Of a stretch of 64,000 nt of DNA, positions 34,576-46,011 are shown piece by piece; the stretch's first letter is position 1, and every line of letters starts with the position of its first letter. A program made the translations under genes and the position numbers. Where the stretch lies: positions 155,687-219,686 of the forward strand of contig JADNRY010000090.1 of NCBI GenBank assembly GCA_015501585.1, read 5' to 3'. The stretch comes from Rhodocollybia butyracea (Eukaryota; Basidiomycota; Agaricomycetes; Agaricales; Omphalotaceae). The notes under the pieces are model-generated. The model had not been told where the DNA came from, searched no databases, and saw nothing but the letters and a program-made list of their open reading frames with translations.

Positions 34576-35142
34576 TAGGGTTTTAAAGTGCAGTGCAGTT
34601 CGGTTTTGTCAGCCATTTTGGGCAAACCAATAACTGCACCGGTGGTATATTTTTTAAATTTCAGCAAACCTTGCACTGAACTGATAAGAACCGCCTCACC
34701 GGTGCTGGTTCAGTGCAGTTATGCGGTTTTGAACCGGTTTGGCAATAACCCAGTGCAAACTGGTGCGGAACCGGTGAAAACGGCGGTTATACCAGTTGCA
34801 AAACATCATATACCCTGTAGTGTTGCCTAATAAAATAATCTCTACTTATGAACAGTGTATAAAGGTATTCTTCCATTAGTATAATGTAAATTTGATTACC
34901 AGATCACATCTACTTTACAATACATAAAGTCAGGCTTGAAAAACACAGTTAATAATTATTTTCATTATGTAAATTGCACCGGTTGACCACCGGTTACCAC
35001 CGGTTTTGATCAGTTATGCAAATTCTTCAATTGCCAAGAACCGCAAACTGCACCGGTGCAACCTTTATTTACCCTCACCGCGGTTCAGTGCAGTGCGGTT
35101 GTCAGTTATCCAACGGTTTGTGCACTGCACTTTAAAACCCTA
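34576..35142. mobile_element. 567-bp hAT-type MITE with 8-bp target duplication
   Basis: Terminal inverted repeats begin TAGGGTTTTAAAGTGCAGTG at 34576 and end with the complement at 35142. TAGGTGAG flanks both ends (34568-34575 and 35143-35150), an exact 8-bp duplication. Internal sequence is rich in inverted GCACCGGTG and CAGTGCAGTT motifs. A plus-strand open frame at 34588-34830 is a by-product of these repeats. The element sits inside the 3.0-kb TIR element, so it inserted later. Confidence 0.9.
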
Positions 35143-35416
35143 TAGGTGAGCAACCTATTCTGTGTATAAACAAAAGGTCTGGATGTTTACCACAAGCTAT
35201 TGTCCTCAGGGAAAGAGTGTACATAGTTTGTGTGTTCAGTTTTGTCATTTCTTAATTAGGTAGTGAAAACAGCTTTGACCTCATCCACTGCAAAAGATTT
35301 GTCATTTTTCAAATAAGTAATGAAATCAGCTTTGACCTCATCCACTGGAAATTTGTCACTTCTCAATTAAGCAATGTGGCCTCATCCACTGCAAAAGTTT
35401 TGAAATTGCCTAATTA

Positions 35417-36192
35417 CAGCTGTTTTCATAAGTATCTGGAAAAAGATTTTTTCGGAAAAACGTGTGAGGTTGTATTTGGCTGAGCGCTAAAAGTGGCTGA
35501 GATGACGGCTATAACAGTAGGCATTACAGCGAGCAAGTTCACCAATCTTGAAGCAAGTATTTATTCCAAGAGATGTTTGAAAGTAATTCAGAAAATGGAT
35601 GTACATAATAAAGATGTATGTAGGAGTACTCATACTAGAGTGTAGTATTGGCTTTGAGCCTACTGGTCCAGACATGAGATTTGCTGGAGAGTTGTTGGCT
35701 ACTGCTGAAGAAGGAAACCTGCACCAGGTGTCATAGTTCCTTGACTAGGATGTGAATAGGAAGACTGGGTTCAACGGACAAGATTTCCAGCTCATCATGT
35801 CATAATCTAGAATTCTCACTGTTAGTCAAAGATAACAGGAAATGTTTATCAGCGTACTTTGATATAGCTTCTTGGTCTCTGACGTGCTTTGTTCTGGCAA
35901 CCTGAGAGCCTTTGAAGTTTATTGAACTCTTGTTGAACTCAAATGGCGAGTAAATGGCGAGAGCACAACCACTGTGACAAGTATTATGTTATTTAGATGT
36001 AATTTAGTCTGCGGCCGGTCTGCAGATTGCATTGGAAGACATGAAATAGAATTTAGCCTGGTAGCGTCCTACCACTGCCTAATGTCGAACTTGATGATGA
36101 GCTGGCGTTCAGGTGACATTAGCGCTCAGCCAAACACAACCTTACACATTTTTCCGAAAAAATCTTTTTCCAGATACTTATGAAAACAGCTG
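35417..36192. mobile_element. 776-bp MITE with about 74-bp TIRs and TA flanks (mariner-like)
   Basis: Arms 35417-35489 and 36120-36192 are inverted copies starting CAGCTGTTTTCATAAGTATC and containing the AAAAAGATTTTTTCGG stretch and GGCTGAGCGCTA at the inner end. Each end abuts TA (35415-35416 and 36193-36194), which fits Tc1/mariner target choice, but a 2-bp duplication is weak evidence. No transposase is encoded. It lies inside the 3.0-kb TIR element. Confidence 0.7.
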
Positions 36193-36868
36193 TAAGAAAT
36201 AAAAGTCTATTGAAATAAAATTGCCTAATATAGTAATTTATAAAAATTTCCAAATGTATCTAACTCTATTAAAAAAACATAAAACCGGTTAAGGTGTTTG
36301 AAAATTGCCTTATTTGGTAATAAAAACAGCTTTGACCTCATCCACTGCAAAAATTGAAAAATTTCCTAATTTAGTAATTTTTAAATTGGCCTGGGTCATG
36401 ACCTAGGCCAGGTAGGTCAGGTAGGTCAGGTAAGTCCCATGCTTCCCTGACCACCCAGAACAGGGCACTGTGACTTAGCTTAATCTTGTCATAATCTACA
36501 GATATGTAAAAAATCCCAATATGTTTCTAAAAATTTCAAGTCATTATTCTATGATATTTCATTCTTGTTTATATTCTCTATCTCACCATCCTCCACTCTC
36601 ACCCTACACCTCTTAGACTATATCTCCCCCTCCTAGCCCATACCCTCCCTCACCTAGACCATGCCCTGCCCCACCTAGGCCATATCCTATCTCACCCCAG
36701 GCCATGACCTACCAACCCCAGGAAAAGACCAACCTGACCTATTTTCTAGGTCATGACCTAAATCCCAAGGTCATGACCTAGCTGCCTGGGTTTTGCCTAG
36801 GTTTTTGGGTCTTTTTAGTAAGGTCAATGTAACAAAAGTGTAGACTAATAAGACCAAATATGTGGTTG

Positions 36869-37138
36869 CCTGAAGTGCAGTTGAGCCGGTACAGAAGGTG
36901 GAGATAGCGCTAGTTGCCCAGTGCCATCATTTTGTTGTTGTTGCTGCTGAGGCAGCAACAGTGGTTCTTTGTCTTTCAATGGTGTCTTTCTCCATGGTGG
37001 TGAAAGGGTAAGTTTGGAAAGATAAATTTTTCTTTCCCTTTTTATAGGCACAACATGAGGCATTGCCCAATCGTGGTTGTACATAAAGCACAGCCACCAG
37101 AAGTGATTGTTGGGACAATCCTTTACTAAAAAAAGCAA
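36869..37138 (-). pseudogene. Probable upstream exon of the gene at 31.7-33.8 kb
   Basis: The minus-strand frame 37138-36845 includes a Trp/His/Cys stretch (CPNNHFWWLCFMYNHDW), a basic part (PIKRERKIYLSKL), a Gln run and ends in sequence that belongs to the TIR of the neighbouring element. Before that TIR it reads PAQLHFRQ. The gene on the far side of the element resumes with LNCQLSNQLMLNQQ. I infer that a single gene was split by the 3.0-kb insertion. Confidence 0.4.
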
Positions 37139-37506
37139 ATGCTGTTGCTTCTATGTGACTCTATTGAATAGAGTAACTTGATTGGAATGGAGACCTAACT
37201 GATCACTCAATGCAAGGTTGATCTATTTCAATCCACTGAAGCCAACTTCAAACCAACTTCAAACCAGCTTCGAGCCAACTTCAAGCCAACTTGGGTAACT
37301 TGAGCAACTTCAAGGCAACTCAAGTCAGTCTCAAGTCAGCCTGAACTCAGCTAGAGTAGTCCCAAGTCAATCTCAAGCCACTTGTGAGTAGGCAACATAT
37401 TACTTCAAGAACACTCAAGTCACACCAACTAAGTGTTCAAATGATGTAATTTGTTTACAAACAAAGTACAAAATAAATGATAATAACATAAGATAATAGG
37501 AAAGTT
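37139..37506. repeat. Degenerate AACTTCAAG/TCAAGTCA motif block
   Basis: 37225-37400 is built from loosely repeated CCAACTTCAA, GCAACTTCAAG and AGTCAGTCTCAAG motifs. It resembles 41630-41900 in inverted sense and flanks the tandem block that follows. Confidence 0.5.
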
Positions 37507-38690
37507 TAGCGTGAGTACAGCAATAGTAAGAGGGTACCTAGTGGATCTAGACAAGCCCTATAACAAAGAAATGGGATGAAAACTGAGGGGAATATAGCAA
37601 AAACAGGAAAAACCACCTAAATGAGACTGACCAGGGGGAGATGACCAAGATGGAAAATGACCAAGAAGTGAGTGGAGGAGCATGGAGAGGGTCCTAAGCG
37701 AATGTGAACGGGCCCTACCTCGGAAAAATTGAGTGAAAATTGAAGGAGTTATGGCAAAAACATTGAAAATCACCTATATGACTAGAGAGAGATGGAAAAG
37801 GTTGTGAATTGCTCTAGCGTGAGTAAGGCGATAGTGAGGGGGTACCTAGTGGATCTAAACGAGCCATGGACGAAAGAAATTGAATGAGACCTGAGGGAAA
37901 TATGGCAAAAACAGCGAAAATCACCTAAGTGAGACTGACCAGGGGGAGATGACCAAGATGGAAGGTGACCAGGAAGTGAGTAGAGGAGCATGGAGAGGGT
38001 CCTAAGCGAATGTGAACGGGCCCTACCTCGGAAAAATTGAGCAAAAATTGAAGGAGTTATGGCAAAAACATTGAAAATCACCTATATGACGAGAGAGTGA
38101 TGAGAAAAATTGAGAATTGTTTTGCGTGAGTACAGCGATGGTAAGGGGGTACCTAGGGGATCCAAACGAGCCCTGGACGAAAGAAATTGAATAAGAACTG
38201 ATGGAATTATGGCAAAGACAGCGAAAATCACCTAAGTGAGACTGACCTGGGGACAGTAACCAAGATGGGGAGCTATTCAAACGATATTGAAGCGGTGGGA
38301 GAGGGTCCCTAGGGGATTTAAACGAGCTCTACATCGAAGAAATTGAGTGAAAACTGGAGGAGATATGCAAAACTCACCTAAGTGGGACAGACAGTGATGA
38401 CCCAGATGGGGAGTTGCTGAGACAAAATTAAAGAGGCAGAGAGGAACAGTAAGAAGGAGTAAAAATGCAACACTCTGTCATGACCAGTTCGAAAGAACCT
38501 CAAGAAAGGTGGCCGCTGCCTGTAACTGTGCTATCTTAACCATGTCCAAGCTCAGCCTCTCAAGAAAGTATGGAAAGCAAGAAGGGCCTGCCATGTCGGA
38601 TCATCATTTTTGACGTAGCCGAACTGATGTTGCCAAATCGGGACATGGACCTCGGGCACTCATTGTAATTATGTAAATCTAATCCTATTT
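37507..38690 (+). repeat. Three tandem units of about 300 bp plus unique end; left arm of a second inverted repeat
   Basis: Units start GCGTGAGTA(C/A) at about 37508, 37808 and 38104 and carry GGGTACCTAG(T/G)GGAT, CACCTAAGTGAGACTGACC and GGGCCCTACCTCGG boxes; a shorter fourth unit runs to about 38400. 38575-38690 (AAGGGCCTGCCATGTCGGAT onward) is single copy. Both parts recur inverted at 40686-41490. Minus-strand open frames in the units (for example 38081-37782) repeat GRARSHSLRTLSML and are by-products of the repeat. Confidence 0.75.
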
Positions 38691-40685
38691 ATTTATTGCC
38701 GCCGTTTACAAAGTGATATTTATCTTCTCGTTACTCTCTTTGTTGAATGAGAAGTTGAATGCCCTAAGTTAAGAGTACAAGGCTAAGTGCCCTGTGTATG
38801 CTGGAACAGATAGAACGTGTCGCATCCACCTGTCCATCACTGGAGCCAGGCCACGTGATGGAAAGTACACTAGATTAGCCTGTACATAGCATAGTAGCTT
38901 AACCTTAGTAATACTACCAGCTTTACCGCTAGCCAGCGAGCCTTGGGCATACTGGCAGTGAACCCCTTGGCCCTCTCTAATACTTACCCATGACTATTCA
39001 ATACCGTCGGAAACAATAATCAAAGCACTACCCATATACTTAGTACTGTTTCCGAGTCTTCCAATTAGTACTCTCAGCAGAGCTACATGATACAAAATCC
39101 AAGGCCAGCTACAAAAAAATCACAGCCTGATGAACCGGATCCTGAAATGTGATGAGTTTAACTAATATGCCCACTAAATCTGAAGTCATAATTGCCTGCA
39201 GGTCCAGTAATAGAAACTTGTGCTCAAAGTTAATTGAAGTCCAGCCATGATCCTTGCCATGATCTCCAGTACTTGTGTCACTATTTTAAACTAAACTGAA
39301 AAATCTGTGCAGATCTCAGTTCTCTTCTAGCTCTCAAACAAACATCTCCATATTCTATAGTCATTCTTCTCCCTTGTGAAACTAGTTAACTCGCTATCCC
39401 CGACTCCAGTGACACATCGAGTGAAACAACTGCCAGGGTGCAAAGCCAAATCTACTCTATATTAAGTACAATGACTCGGTAAAGTAATTTAGCGAATGAT
39501 AAAGGAAAAATACTTATTTAGTACCGATGGAATACGGATAGAGAAAGGGAGAAACATTGCCCATGCGTGAATGTGATAGCGGGAGCCAAACTCCCCTGAC
39601 ACAGACCATACAGATAGTCGACATCCCTGTAGGCTGTCATGAGCACAGTACCTTTTATCAGCCAGTCAGTGACAGAACAGCTGGTAAATACTTTGCTGTG
39701 GTCATGGCAAGTGTGATTTGCCAGACTACATATACAGTTGTGCATGTAGTTGGCATGTAGCATGACTTGTAAGTAAGTACTATGGATTTACAGACTTATT
39801 AAATAGGTAAGGAATAGTTACTTATTTCGATAAATCATTTATTCATTTTAAACTTCTTACTGGTATTTAAAGGACTAATTACTTAAAACAAGTCCTTGGA
39901 CTCTTTCATCACCTTCTAATAAGCCTTATCATCTCTCTAGTACTTGCGCACTTGTTGGTACTTGTAATCCCATAAGATCTCACTAGAAGACCTATTCTCA
40001 CTTAGAATACTTCGGGCCTTGCTTTGAAACTTTCCCACCTTGAATAGATTGGACTTGGTTCAAGTGTATACATGAGCTGGCTTAAACTAGTGGATGCTGA
40101 CCTTCCCTTGAAAATTGAAGGTCAGAGTGGCTAGTCTAGACTGGCCCTCCTACACGGGAGGCGCAAGCCACAGGAGGAGGGGCCGCCCACTTTCACAGTC
40201 CAGCACCTCTACTACCTCCGAGTCGGTCCTCACCAGTGTCCCAACGGTGTCACATTGGGTCTCACTTATACGCTTGCCGCTGTGCAGTGATATCACCCCC
40301 CTGGTCTTCAACCATCCCCGGCAAAAATGCTGGGTCTTCACGGCGGCCCCGTCTTGGGCCCGTCACTTCACTATTTGAAACTCTTCAGTTTCTGTTAACC
40401 AATAGTTAGCTTACTTATCACACATTTACCAACACGAGTTGTTGTACAGTTGTGTACACTGAAGTTAGATTACTTTTCAAGTTCACAGCTGTTTCCAAAA
40501 CTTCCTGGCAGAGCATCAACGTAGCAAGTTGTACTTGGATGAACTATAACAGTCTAACAGATACCCCATGAATGTGAGGCCATAGCATTAGTTATTTAGC
40601 ATTAACAGTGATAGACTAGCTTAAGGAATTATTGAACTCTTAATTGACGACAAGAACAGTGCTGATGAATAAATAGCAGTAGATT
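38691..40685. other. Core between inverted arms, no convincing gene
   Basis: About 2 kb. 40110-40370 is distinctly more GC-rich and open on both strands (plus 40115-40378; minus 40341-40150 reading MKTQHFCRGWLKTRG). It might be a captured exon, but I see no splice support or motif. The rest has only short frames. Confidence 0.4.
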
Positions 40686-41490
40686 TACATAATTATTCCA
40701 GGTGCCCGAGGTCCGTGTCCCGATTTGGCACCATCAGTTCGGCTACGTCAAAAACCATGATCCGACGTGGCAGGCCCTTCTTGCTTTCCATAAGAAAGAC
40801 AGTTACAGTGAGAAAGTAAACAAAACAAATGGGTAATAAAGAAAGACTAATGGTGGATGGATTTGTTGGCAACACAGCAGGGAATCCCAGAGACGATGGT
40901 GGAGGAGCGAGAACATGCAAGTTGAATGATTTGTCATAAGTTCGACAACACATGACCATCAGACTTAGGCATTTTTTTTGTCTTCTTACTATATCTCCTG
41001 CAGTTTTCATGCAATTTCTTCGAAGTAGGGCTCACTCACATTGCCTAAAGACATTCTCTATGCTGCTTTGATCTCATATGATCAGTTCCCCATGTTGTTC
41101 AGCACTCCTCAGTTCATTCTCACCTAAGCGATTTTCGCTGTTTTTGCCATATTTCCATCAGTTTCCATTCGATTTTCCTTGTTCAGGGCTCGTTTAGATC
41201 CCCTAGGTACTCCCTCACTATCGCCTTACTCACGCTAGAGCAATTCCCAACTTTTCCCATCTCTCTCTCATCATATAGGTGATTTTCAATGTTTTTGCCA
41301 TAACTCCTTCAATTTTCACTCAATTTTTCCGAGGTAGGGCCCATTCACATTCGCTTAGGACCCTCTTCCATCTTGTTTATCTCCTCCTGGTCAGTCTCAC
41401 TTAGGTGATTTTTTGATGTTTTTGCCATCTCTCCCTTGGTTTTCTCTCAATTTTTTCAATGTAGGGCACATTCACAGTCTCTAGGGAGCC
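40686..41490 (-). repeat. Right arm of the second inverted repeat
   Basis: Reverse complement of the left block: 40686-40790 matches 38575-38690 and 41110-41490 matches the 300-bp units, while 40800-41100 is largely unmatched. The minus-strand frame ending at 40693 reads KKGLPRRIMVFDVAELMVPN across the shared part. In the left copy the same frame is broken, so if this was coding, the right copy is the better preserved. Confidence 0.65.
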
Positions 41491-41629
41491 TCTCTATGTT
41501 CCTTTATTCACTTCCTGTCTTTGCACTTCCTACCCTGGTCCCATCCCACACTACCCCCAGTTGTATAGAGATACCTAATGACCTCTGTCTACACAATTGA
41601 TCTTTTTTAAACCTAAACCTCATTCAAGT

Positions 41630-41905
41630 TCAACTTAAATAGCAACTTTGGGCATTACTACTCTACAGTTGAACTCAGTACATGCCTTATACCAGGTTAA
41701 GCTCAAGTTGACTTCAATTAATCTCAAGTTAACCTCAAGTTGACAAATCTACTGAGGTTGACCCTGGTTGATCTCAAGCTAACAAATCTACTCAAGTTGA
41801 CCCAGGTTAGCCTCAAGTTGGCAAATCTACTCAAGTTGACAAATATACTCAGGTTGGCCTCAAGTTGGCAAATATACTCAAGTTGGCTTGAGTCTATTAG
41901 CCTTT
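41630..41905. repeat. Minisatellite of CTCAAGTTGACAAATCTA type
   Basis: About ten imperfect units of roughly 24-30 bp built from CTCAAGTTGAC / CAAATCTACT / CAGGTTGAC. Open frames here (plus 41740-41976, minus 41972-41724 with VNLSRFVNLRL repeats) are artefacts of the repeat. Confidence 0.8.
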
Positions 41906-41989
41906 TCCTGATGTGGTGGTTCTCAGAGTTGGTGCTGAGACGGAAGGGCCTAATACAGCATCTGAAACCCATGTAGTCCTTCCATGCTT

Positions 41990-42955
41990 TTAACTTCCAA
42001 CTTGGATGGCTTCTTGTGTCTCCACTCCAGATCCATTATCTTCATCAACATCAACATTGATGCGGTCCAGAGGAGTATCTGGAGGCAAGACAACATCGGG
42101 GGGTCCTGGCGGAGTGGATTCACAATCAAGAGAGGAAATTGGTCCAGATTTATGATTCAGTGGAGAATCTAGAACAGGAAATGTTGGTGGAGAATCTAGA
42201 ATGAGAGCTCTTGGTGTGGGATTGGGGACAGGGACTCTCGGTGTGGGATCGGGGACAGGGACTCTTGGTGTGGGATCAGGAACGGGGACTCTTGGTGGAG
42301 AATCTAGAACAAGAGCTCTCAGTGTGGAATCGGGGACGGGGGCTCTCAGTGTGGGATTGAAGATGTGGGCTCTTGGTGTAGAATTGGGGATGGGGGCTCT
42401 CAGTGTGGGATCGAAGACATGGGCTCCCGGTGTAGAATTGAGAACAGGAGCTCCCAGTGTCAACTCAAAATTGAAAGCAGGAGTTGGGGGTGTAGGCTCA
42501 GGGTTGAGAGCAGGAATCAACAGTGTGAGTTCAGGATTGAGATCAGAAGCTAACGGTGTAGGTTTGAGCTCCTGAGTCAGAGCTGACAGTGTATGATCCA
42601 GCGCAAGAATCAGAGGTGTAGGTTCATGATTGAGAGCAGGGGTTGGCAGTGCATGATCCACAGCGGGAATTGGAGGCACAGGTTCAAGACTGAGAGCAGG
42701 GGTTGGAGGTGTAGGTTCAACAGGAAGAGCAGGGATTGGAGGCAAAGGTTCACCATGAAGAGCGGGAGTTAACCTCATGGAATCCTCAGGAAGAGCGGGA
42801 TCAGGCTGCATAGAGTTGGCAGCGGGACCTTGCACCACAGGATTGTTATGATCCATATACCTCCTGCTAAAACAAAATGGCGAGGCAACATTCTCAAACC
42901 GCTTGGCGACTACCATAACATCCTCTGCTAACTCCTTTGGGTGTCTTAGACCCAT
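41990..42955 (-). CDS. Proline-rich repeat protein, C-terminal exon of a transposon-linked gene
   Basis: A 321-codon minus-strand frame. The first 35 residues (MGLRHPKELAEDVMVVAKRF) look like a folded exon continued from upstream. The rest is a tandem array of 9-14-residue Pro-rich units: first PALxxEP(T/L)PP, then (R/T)VPVPDPTP type. A short acidic end follows (RINVDVDEDNGSG). The stop is TAA at 41987-41989. The DNA under the array is a minisatellite of about 30 and 42 bp. The repeat number is likely to vary between strains. It lies downstream of and on the same strand as 43.4-44.7 kb, and I infer one gene. Confidence 0.6.
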   Translation of the reverse strand: MGLRHPKELAEDVMVVAKRFENVASPFCFSRRYMDHNNPVVQGPAANSMQPDPALPEDSMRLTPALHGEPLPPIPALPVEPTPPTPALSLEPVPPIPAVDHALPTPALNHEPTPLILALDHTLSALTQELKPTPLASDLNPELTLLIPALNPEPTPPTPAFNFELTLGAPVLNSTPGAHVFDPTLRAPIPNSTPRAHIFNPTLRAPVPDSTLRALVLDSPPRVPVPDPTPRVPVPDPTPRVPVPNPTPRALILDSPPTFPVLDSPLNHKSGPISSLDCESTPPGPPDVVLPPDTPLDRINVDVDEDNGSGVETQEAIQVGS

Positions 42956-43399
42956 GTCAAATTGAAAAACCCTTGTATCATAAAAATCATTAGGATTTTC
43001 ATGAAGAGCATCCCAAGAAAGGCTTGTTGTGTTTCCATATTGACAAGCTACAAGACACCTTTAGCTACAATGCAAAATAATGAAAAGAAGTATCTTACAC
43101 CACAGATCTAACAAATAGTCCTCCAACAATGCCATAACCTGTTCCGGGGTTACCTGAGTTAGGGCAACTGGGGGAAACACAGGCAAGCCTTCAGCATCAT
43201 GCTCTAGACTGGTCCTAAAGCTTGGCTCAGGAAGCGCTAAGTTGGCCCAGTCTGTGAAGGGGCAATAACAGACTCATCGAAATCATCGAAATGACTTCTT
43301 TCAGTAGCGTTCACCACTTGTCCCTCCTGAAACACTAAAACACTAATATCAGTAATATAATCAAAACCATAAAAGTGAATGCATACCACTGAGTACGAA

Positions 43400-44688
43400 G
43401 AACTCTGTCCTCACCGTGCATCGCTACCAAACTAACAATCTCCACTGCACCCACTCGTCCAGAACGCACCAGAGAACCATACACTGTTGACAAAGCTACT
43501 GCTAGAGTGTCTTGATTTTTTTCTATGTCTAAGTTGGCTGCAGACTCAACATAGGCTGCTTTCTCCTCCTCAGAAAAAGCAGACTACATAGATTTGCCCG
43601 CCATCCTGAATTTTTGAGGAGGAGTTGCCTCATTCATCAGAACTACAATTTTTTCCCTTTCGGTGACCTCAAATAGCTGGTAAGCTGTCTTAGGAGACAG
43701 CACACTTAGGACCTTGTCTAACAGAGCCTGCCCGTCCTCAGCTGATAAGATGGACATATTAGTTTTGCTTGTCCTTTTCATAGTGATGTTAACATGGTTG
43801 AGAAACCTCCTAGAAATTGCCTAGAGAGTAGAAAACAAACATAAGAACTTTGCAAAGACAACAAGCGGCAGATAGACATACCGTTATGTTAGCCTGGGCC
43901 CTTGTTGGATCCAACTCTGAGGTTATACTAGTGAAAGGCACAGCCTTCTGCTTGATAGCCACAAAGATTTTGTTGGCCAGCTCTTTCCTGTATTCATCCA
44001 ACCTTGCTCTTCCTCCTCCTTCGACCACTTTGCCTCTGTTGAAATCAGGGTGCCACTCCAATACTTTTGCTTGAAAAAGAGGTAAGTGGTCTCGGTCGAT
44101 GATTTTTCTGATCTGAGCAGTGATATTGTTGCCCAGATCTCATGTCGACCTCCTCCTAGTGGAATGAGAGACAGCATGAGCTGTAGCCACGGTATCGGTA
44201 GCAGGGACGACACCAGCAGGAGGGACAACGTCAGCGGGAGGGACAATGCCAGTGGGAGGGACGACACCAGGTGCAGGGACAGCACTATGTAAGGCAGCAC
44301 CTTTGGCCAGACCATCTGTGTTGACAGCAGGATTATCTTCCCCAAACACAGGCTCGCCAACCCTACCCTCACCCCCACTGGCGGCCACCCCTGGCAAACC
44401 CTCACCAGGAAGAGCATTAGCAGTGTAGGGCGGAGGCGGCGGCAGGGGAGAAACACGCCGTACATGAGTGCGAGAGCCACCACGGCCTCGAGCGTTGTGA
44501 GTGCCATGGGCTGGAGTAGAATTTGCGTTGTGAGACATAGATGAAGCGGTAAGATTCTGTAGGCTCAATGGTAGGAAGGGGTTGGCATGAACTCTGCAAG
44601 AGATGAGGTTTGCTATATCACAGAACTGCCGAATACAGCTAGGGTTAAACATCAGTTTCACCATCTGCTGCAAGTCGCCTAAAACCAT
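43400..44688 (-). pseudogene. Transposon-linked gene of unknown function, N-terminal and middle part, with in-frame stops
   Basis: From a probable start MSHNANSTPAHG (44536) a Gly/Arg/Pro/Val-rich region runs to RRRST, then an in-frame TGA (44137-44139), then DLGNNITAQIRKIIDRDHL, LFQAKVLEWHPDFNRGK, YRKELANKIFVAIKQKAV. An intron at about 43883-43822 (GTATGT..CTCTAG) leads to AISRRFLNHVNITMKRTSK, SILSAEDGQALLDKVLSVLS, EREKIVVLMNEATPPQKFRM. A TAG at 43581-43583 interrupts the frame again, which continues SAFSEEEKAAYVESAANLD to about 43400. Further exons lead toward 42955. The helical blocks look conserved between breaks, so the gene was functional until recently. I recall this as a class of unnamed mushroom proteins linked to DNA transposons; the function is unknown. 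Confidence 0.6.
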
Positions 44689-44699
44689 GTACGAGATTT

Positions 44700-46011
44700 C
44701 ACCTCAGGGACACCAACTTGAGGCCAACTCAGGGAAGACCCCCGCTATCTCGCAGGCATCCAGCGACCCTAACATGTGATCTGAGCATCTCCTCATTTCA
44801 CTAAAAATCTAAAACCAAACCTATCAAAGCCGCAATATGAAACAGTATTGGAACGGCCTCCGACTCATAACCGCATGTGCCAAGACCCTAGACCAGCCCC
44901 AGAACTCCCCAGAAGCACAAGGCAGTGTCCTAGAAAACGAACCTGAATCCCAGATAAGCATAAGCTCTCGACCATAGTCAACAGTGGACAATGCCCTGAA
45001 GCACAGGTCATAAAGTTGAGCATACGTCGCTGAGCTGTTGACGGGTTGGGGCGCAACCAGCCAGAGAGAGACGCCAGCATAGACTGCACACCATTCCACT
45101 TCTTTTCGCAGCACCTAAGGCATCAAAGAAGTGGAAGGTAGAGCCAGCCATACTTTGAGAGGAAAGAAAGAGTAAAAATGCTTAAAAAAAATTCGACACT
45201 CATGATGCTCAGCCTTAAATGTAGCAAAAATGAGGAAAACTTACCTTAGGAGTGTTAGGCTAAACTATTAGTGAGCTAAAGAAAAGATTCCAGCAAACAA
45301 ATCAGCTTACCAGCGAGACCTTCAGAGTTCCCAATCACAGCATTCAGACTGGAGAGGACCGTCGGCCAATAGTACCCCAATAATCCAACAACAGACTCAC
45401 CCGAGAAGGAAGACTGCAGTCAACCACCAAACGGTAAGCCTAAGCTTACTAGCTCACAACCTAAGTCATGAGCACAGATGCCCTGAAGCACCTGTGACCC
45501 AACGAGGAAGAACAGTGGCGAGACAAAGATGAAACAAGGAGGAACGGTGGTGGGATGAAGAGGAAAGACTGAGGAAATAAGTGCCCACCTTTGGTGCCGC
45601 CAGTCCGGCCCGCTGGGCGTCTGCTCTCATATAAGTTGAACTTCAAACGTTAAAGCTGATAATCACAGACAACGCCCAAGCACAGACCACTTATCTGTCA
45701 TTAAAAGCAACTCACTGTTGTTTAATCCTCAATCTTTCAATCACACCGGTACGTACACCTATGCGTGTCCTGCACCTGCATCTCAATGAGTTCAGTGGTT
45801 TCTACGAACATGTCATTTCAATTGCTTACTCCTGAAGACCTCCTCAAAAATTGCGATAAACGCAATGATGGTAACAATCCTTTCCTTCCTTACCTGAAGC
45901 TCAGTACTCAAGATTCGTTAGATTCCTCCAATGCTTGAAGCACCAGTATGTTAAATTTAACGCACCACCCCTTAACTCTAACATTTCCTTTGAGTCACAA
46001 TTCCAGCTAAC
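44700..46011. other. Region between divergent transposon-linked genes
   Basis: About 1.3 kb that would hold both promoters. The minus-strand frame 45114-44824 opens at a GTG and has a Trp-rich stretch (MQ-free reading GVSLWLVAPQPVNS), but I have no splice support for it. Nothing else is recognised. Confidence 0.35.

Larger units (their letters stand above)
33844..36868. mobile_element. 3.0-kb element with about 120-bp terminal inverted repeats
   Basis: 33844-33963 and 36748-36868 are inverted copies (outer end CAACCACATATTTGGTC, inner part with TAGGTCATGACC). Inside there is no transposase frame; instead there are direct repeats containing AGCTTTGACCTCATCCACTG (near 34490, 35270, 35325, 35380 and 36330) and two inserted MITEs. 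It is therefore non-autonomous. I find no clean target duplication. Confidence 0.75.

Noticed and set aside
37558..38280. Minus-strand frames with repeated Ser/His/Leu stretches
   Set aside because: They repeat exactly with the 300-bp tandem units and have no start or splice support.
42201..42575. Plus-strand Gly/Val-rich repeat frame
   Set aside because: It is the shadow of the Pro-rich minus-strand frame, which has a better N-terminal exon and a proper stop.
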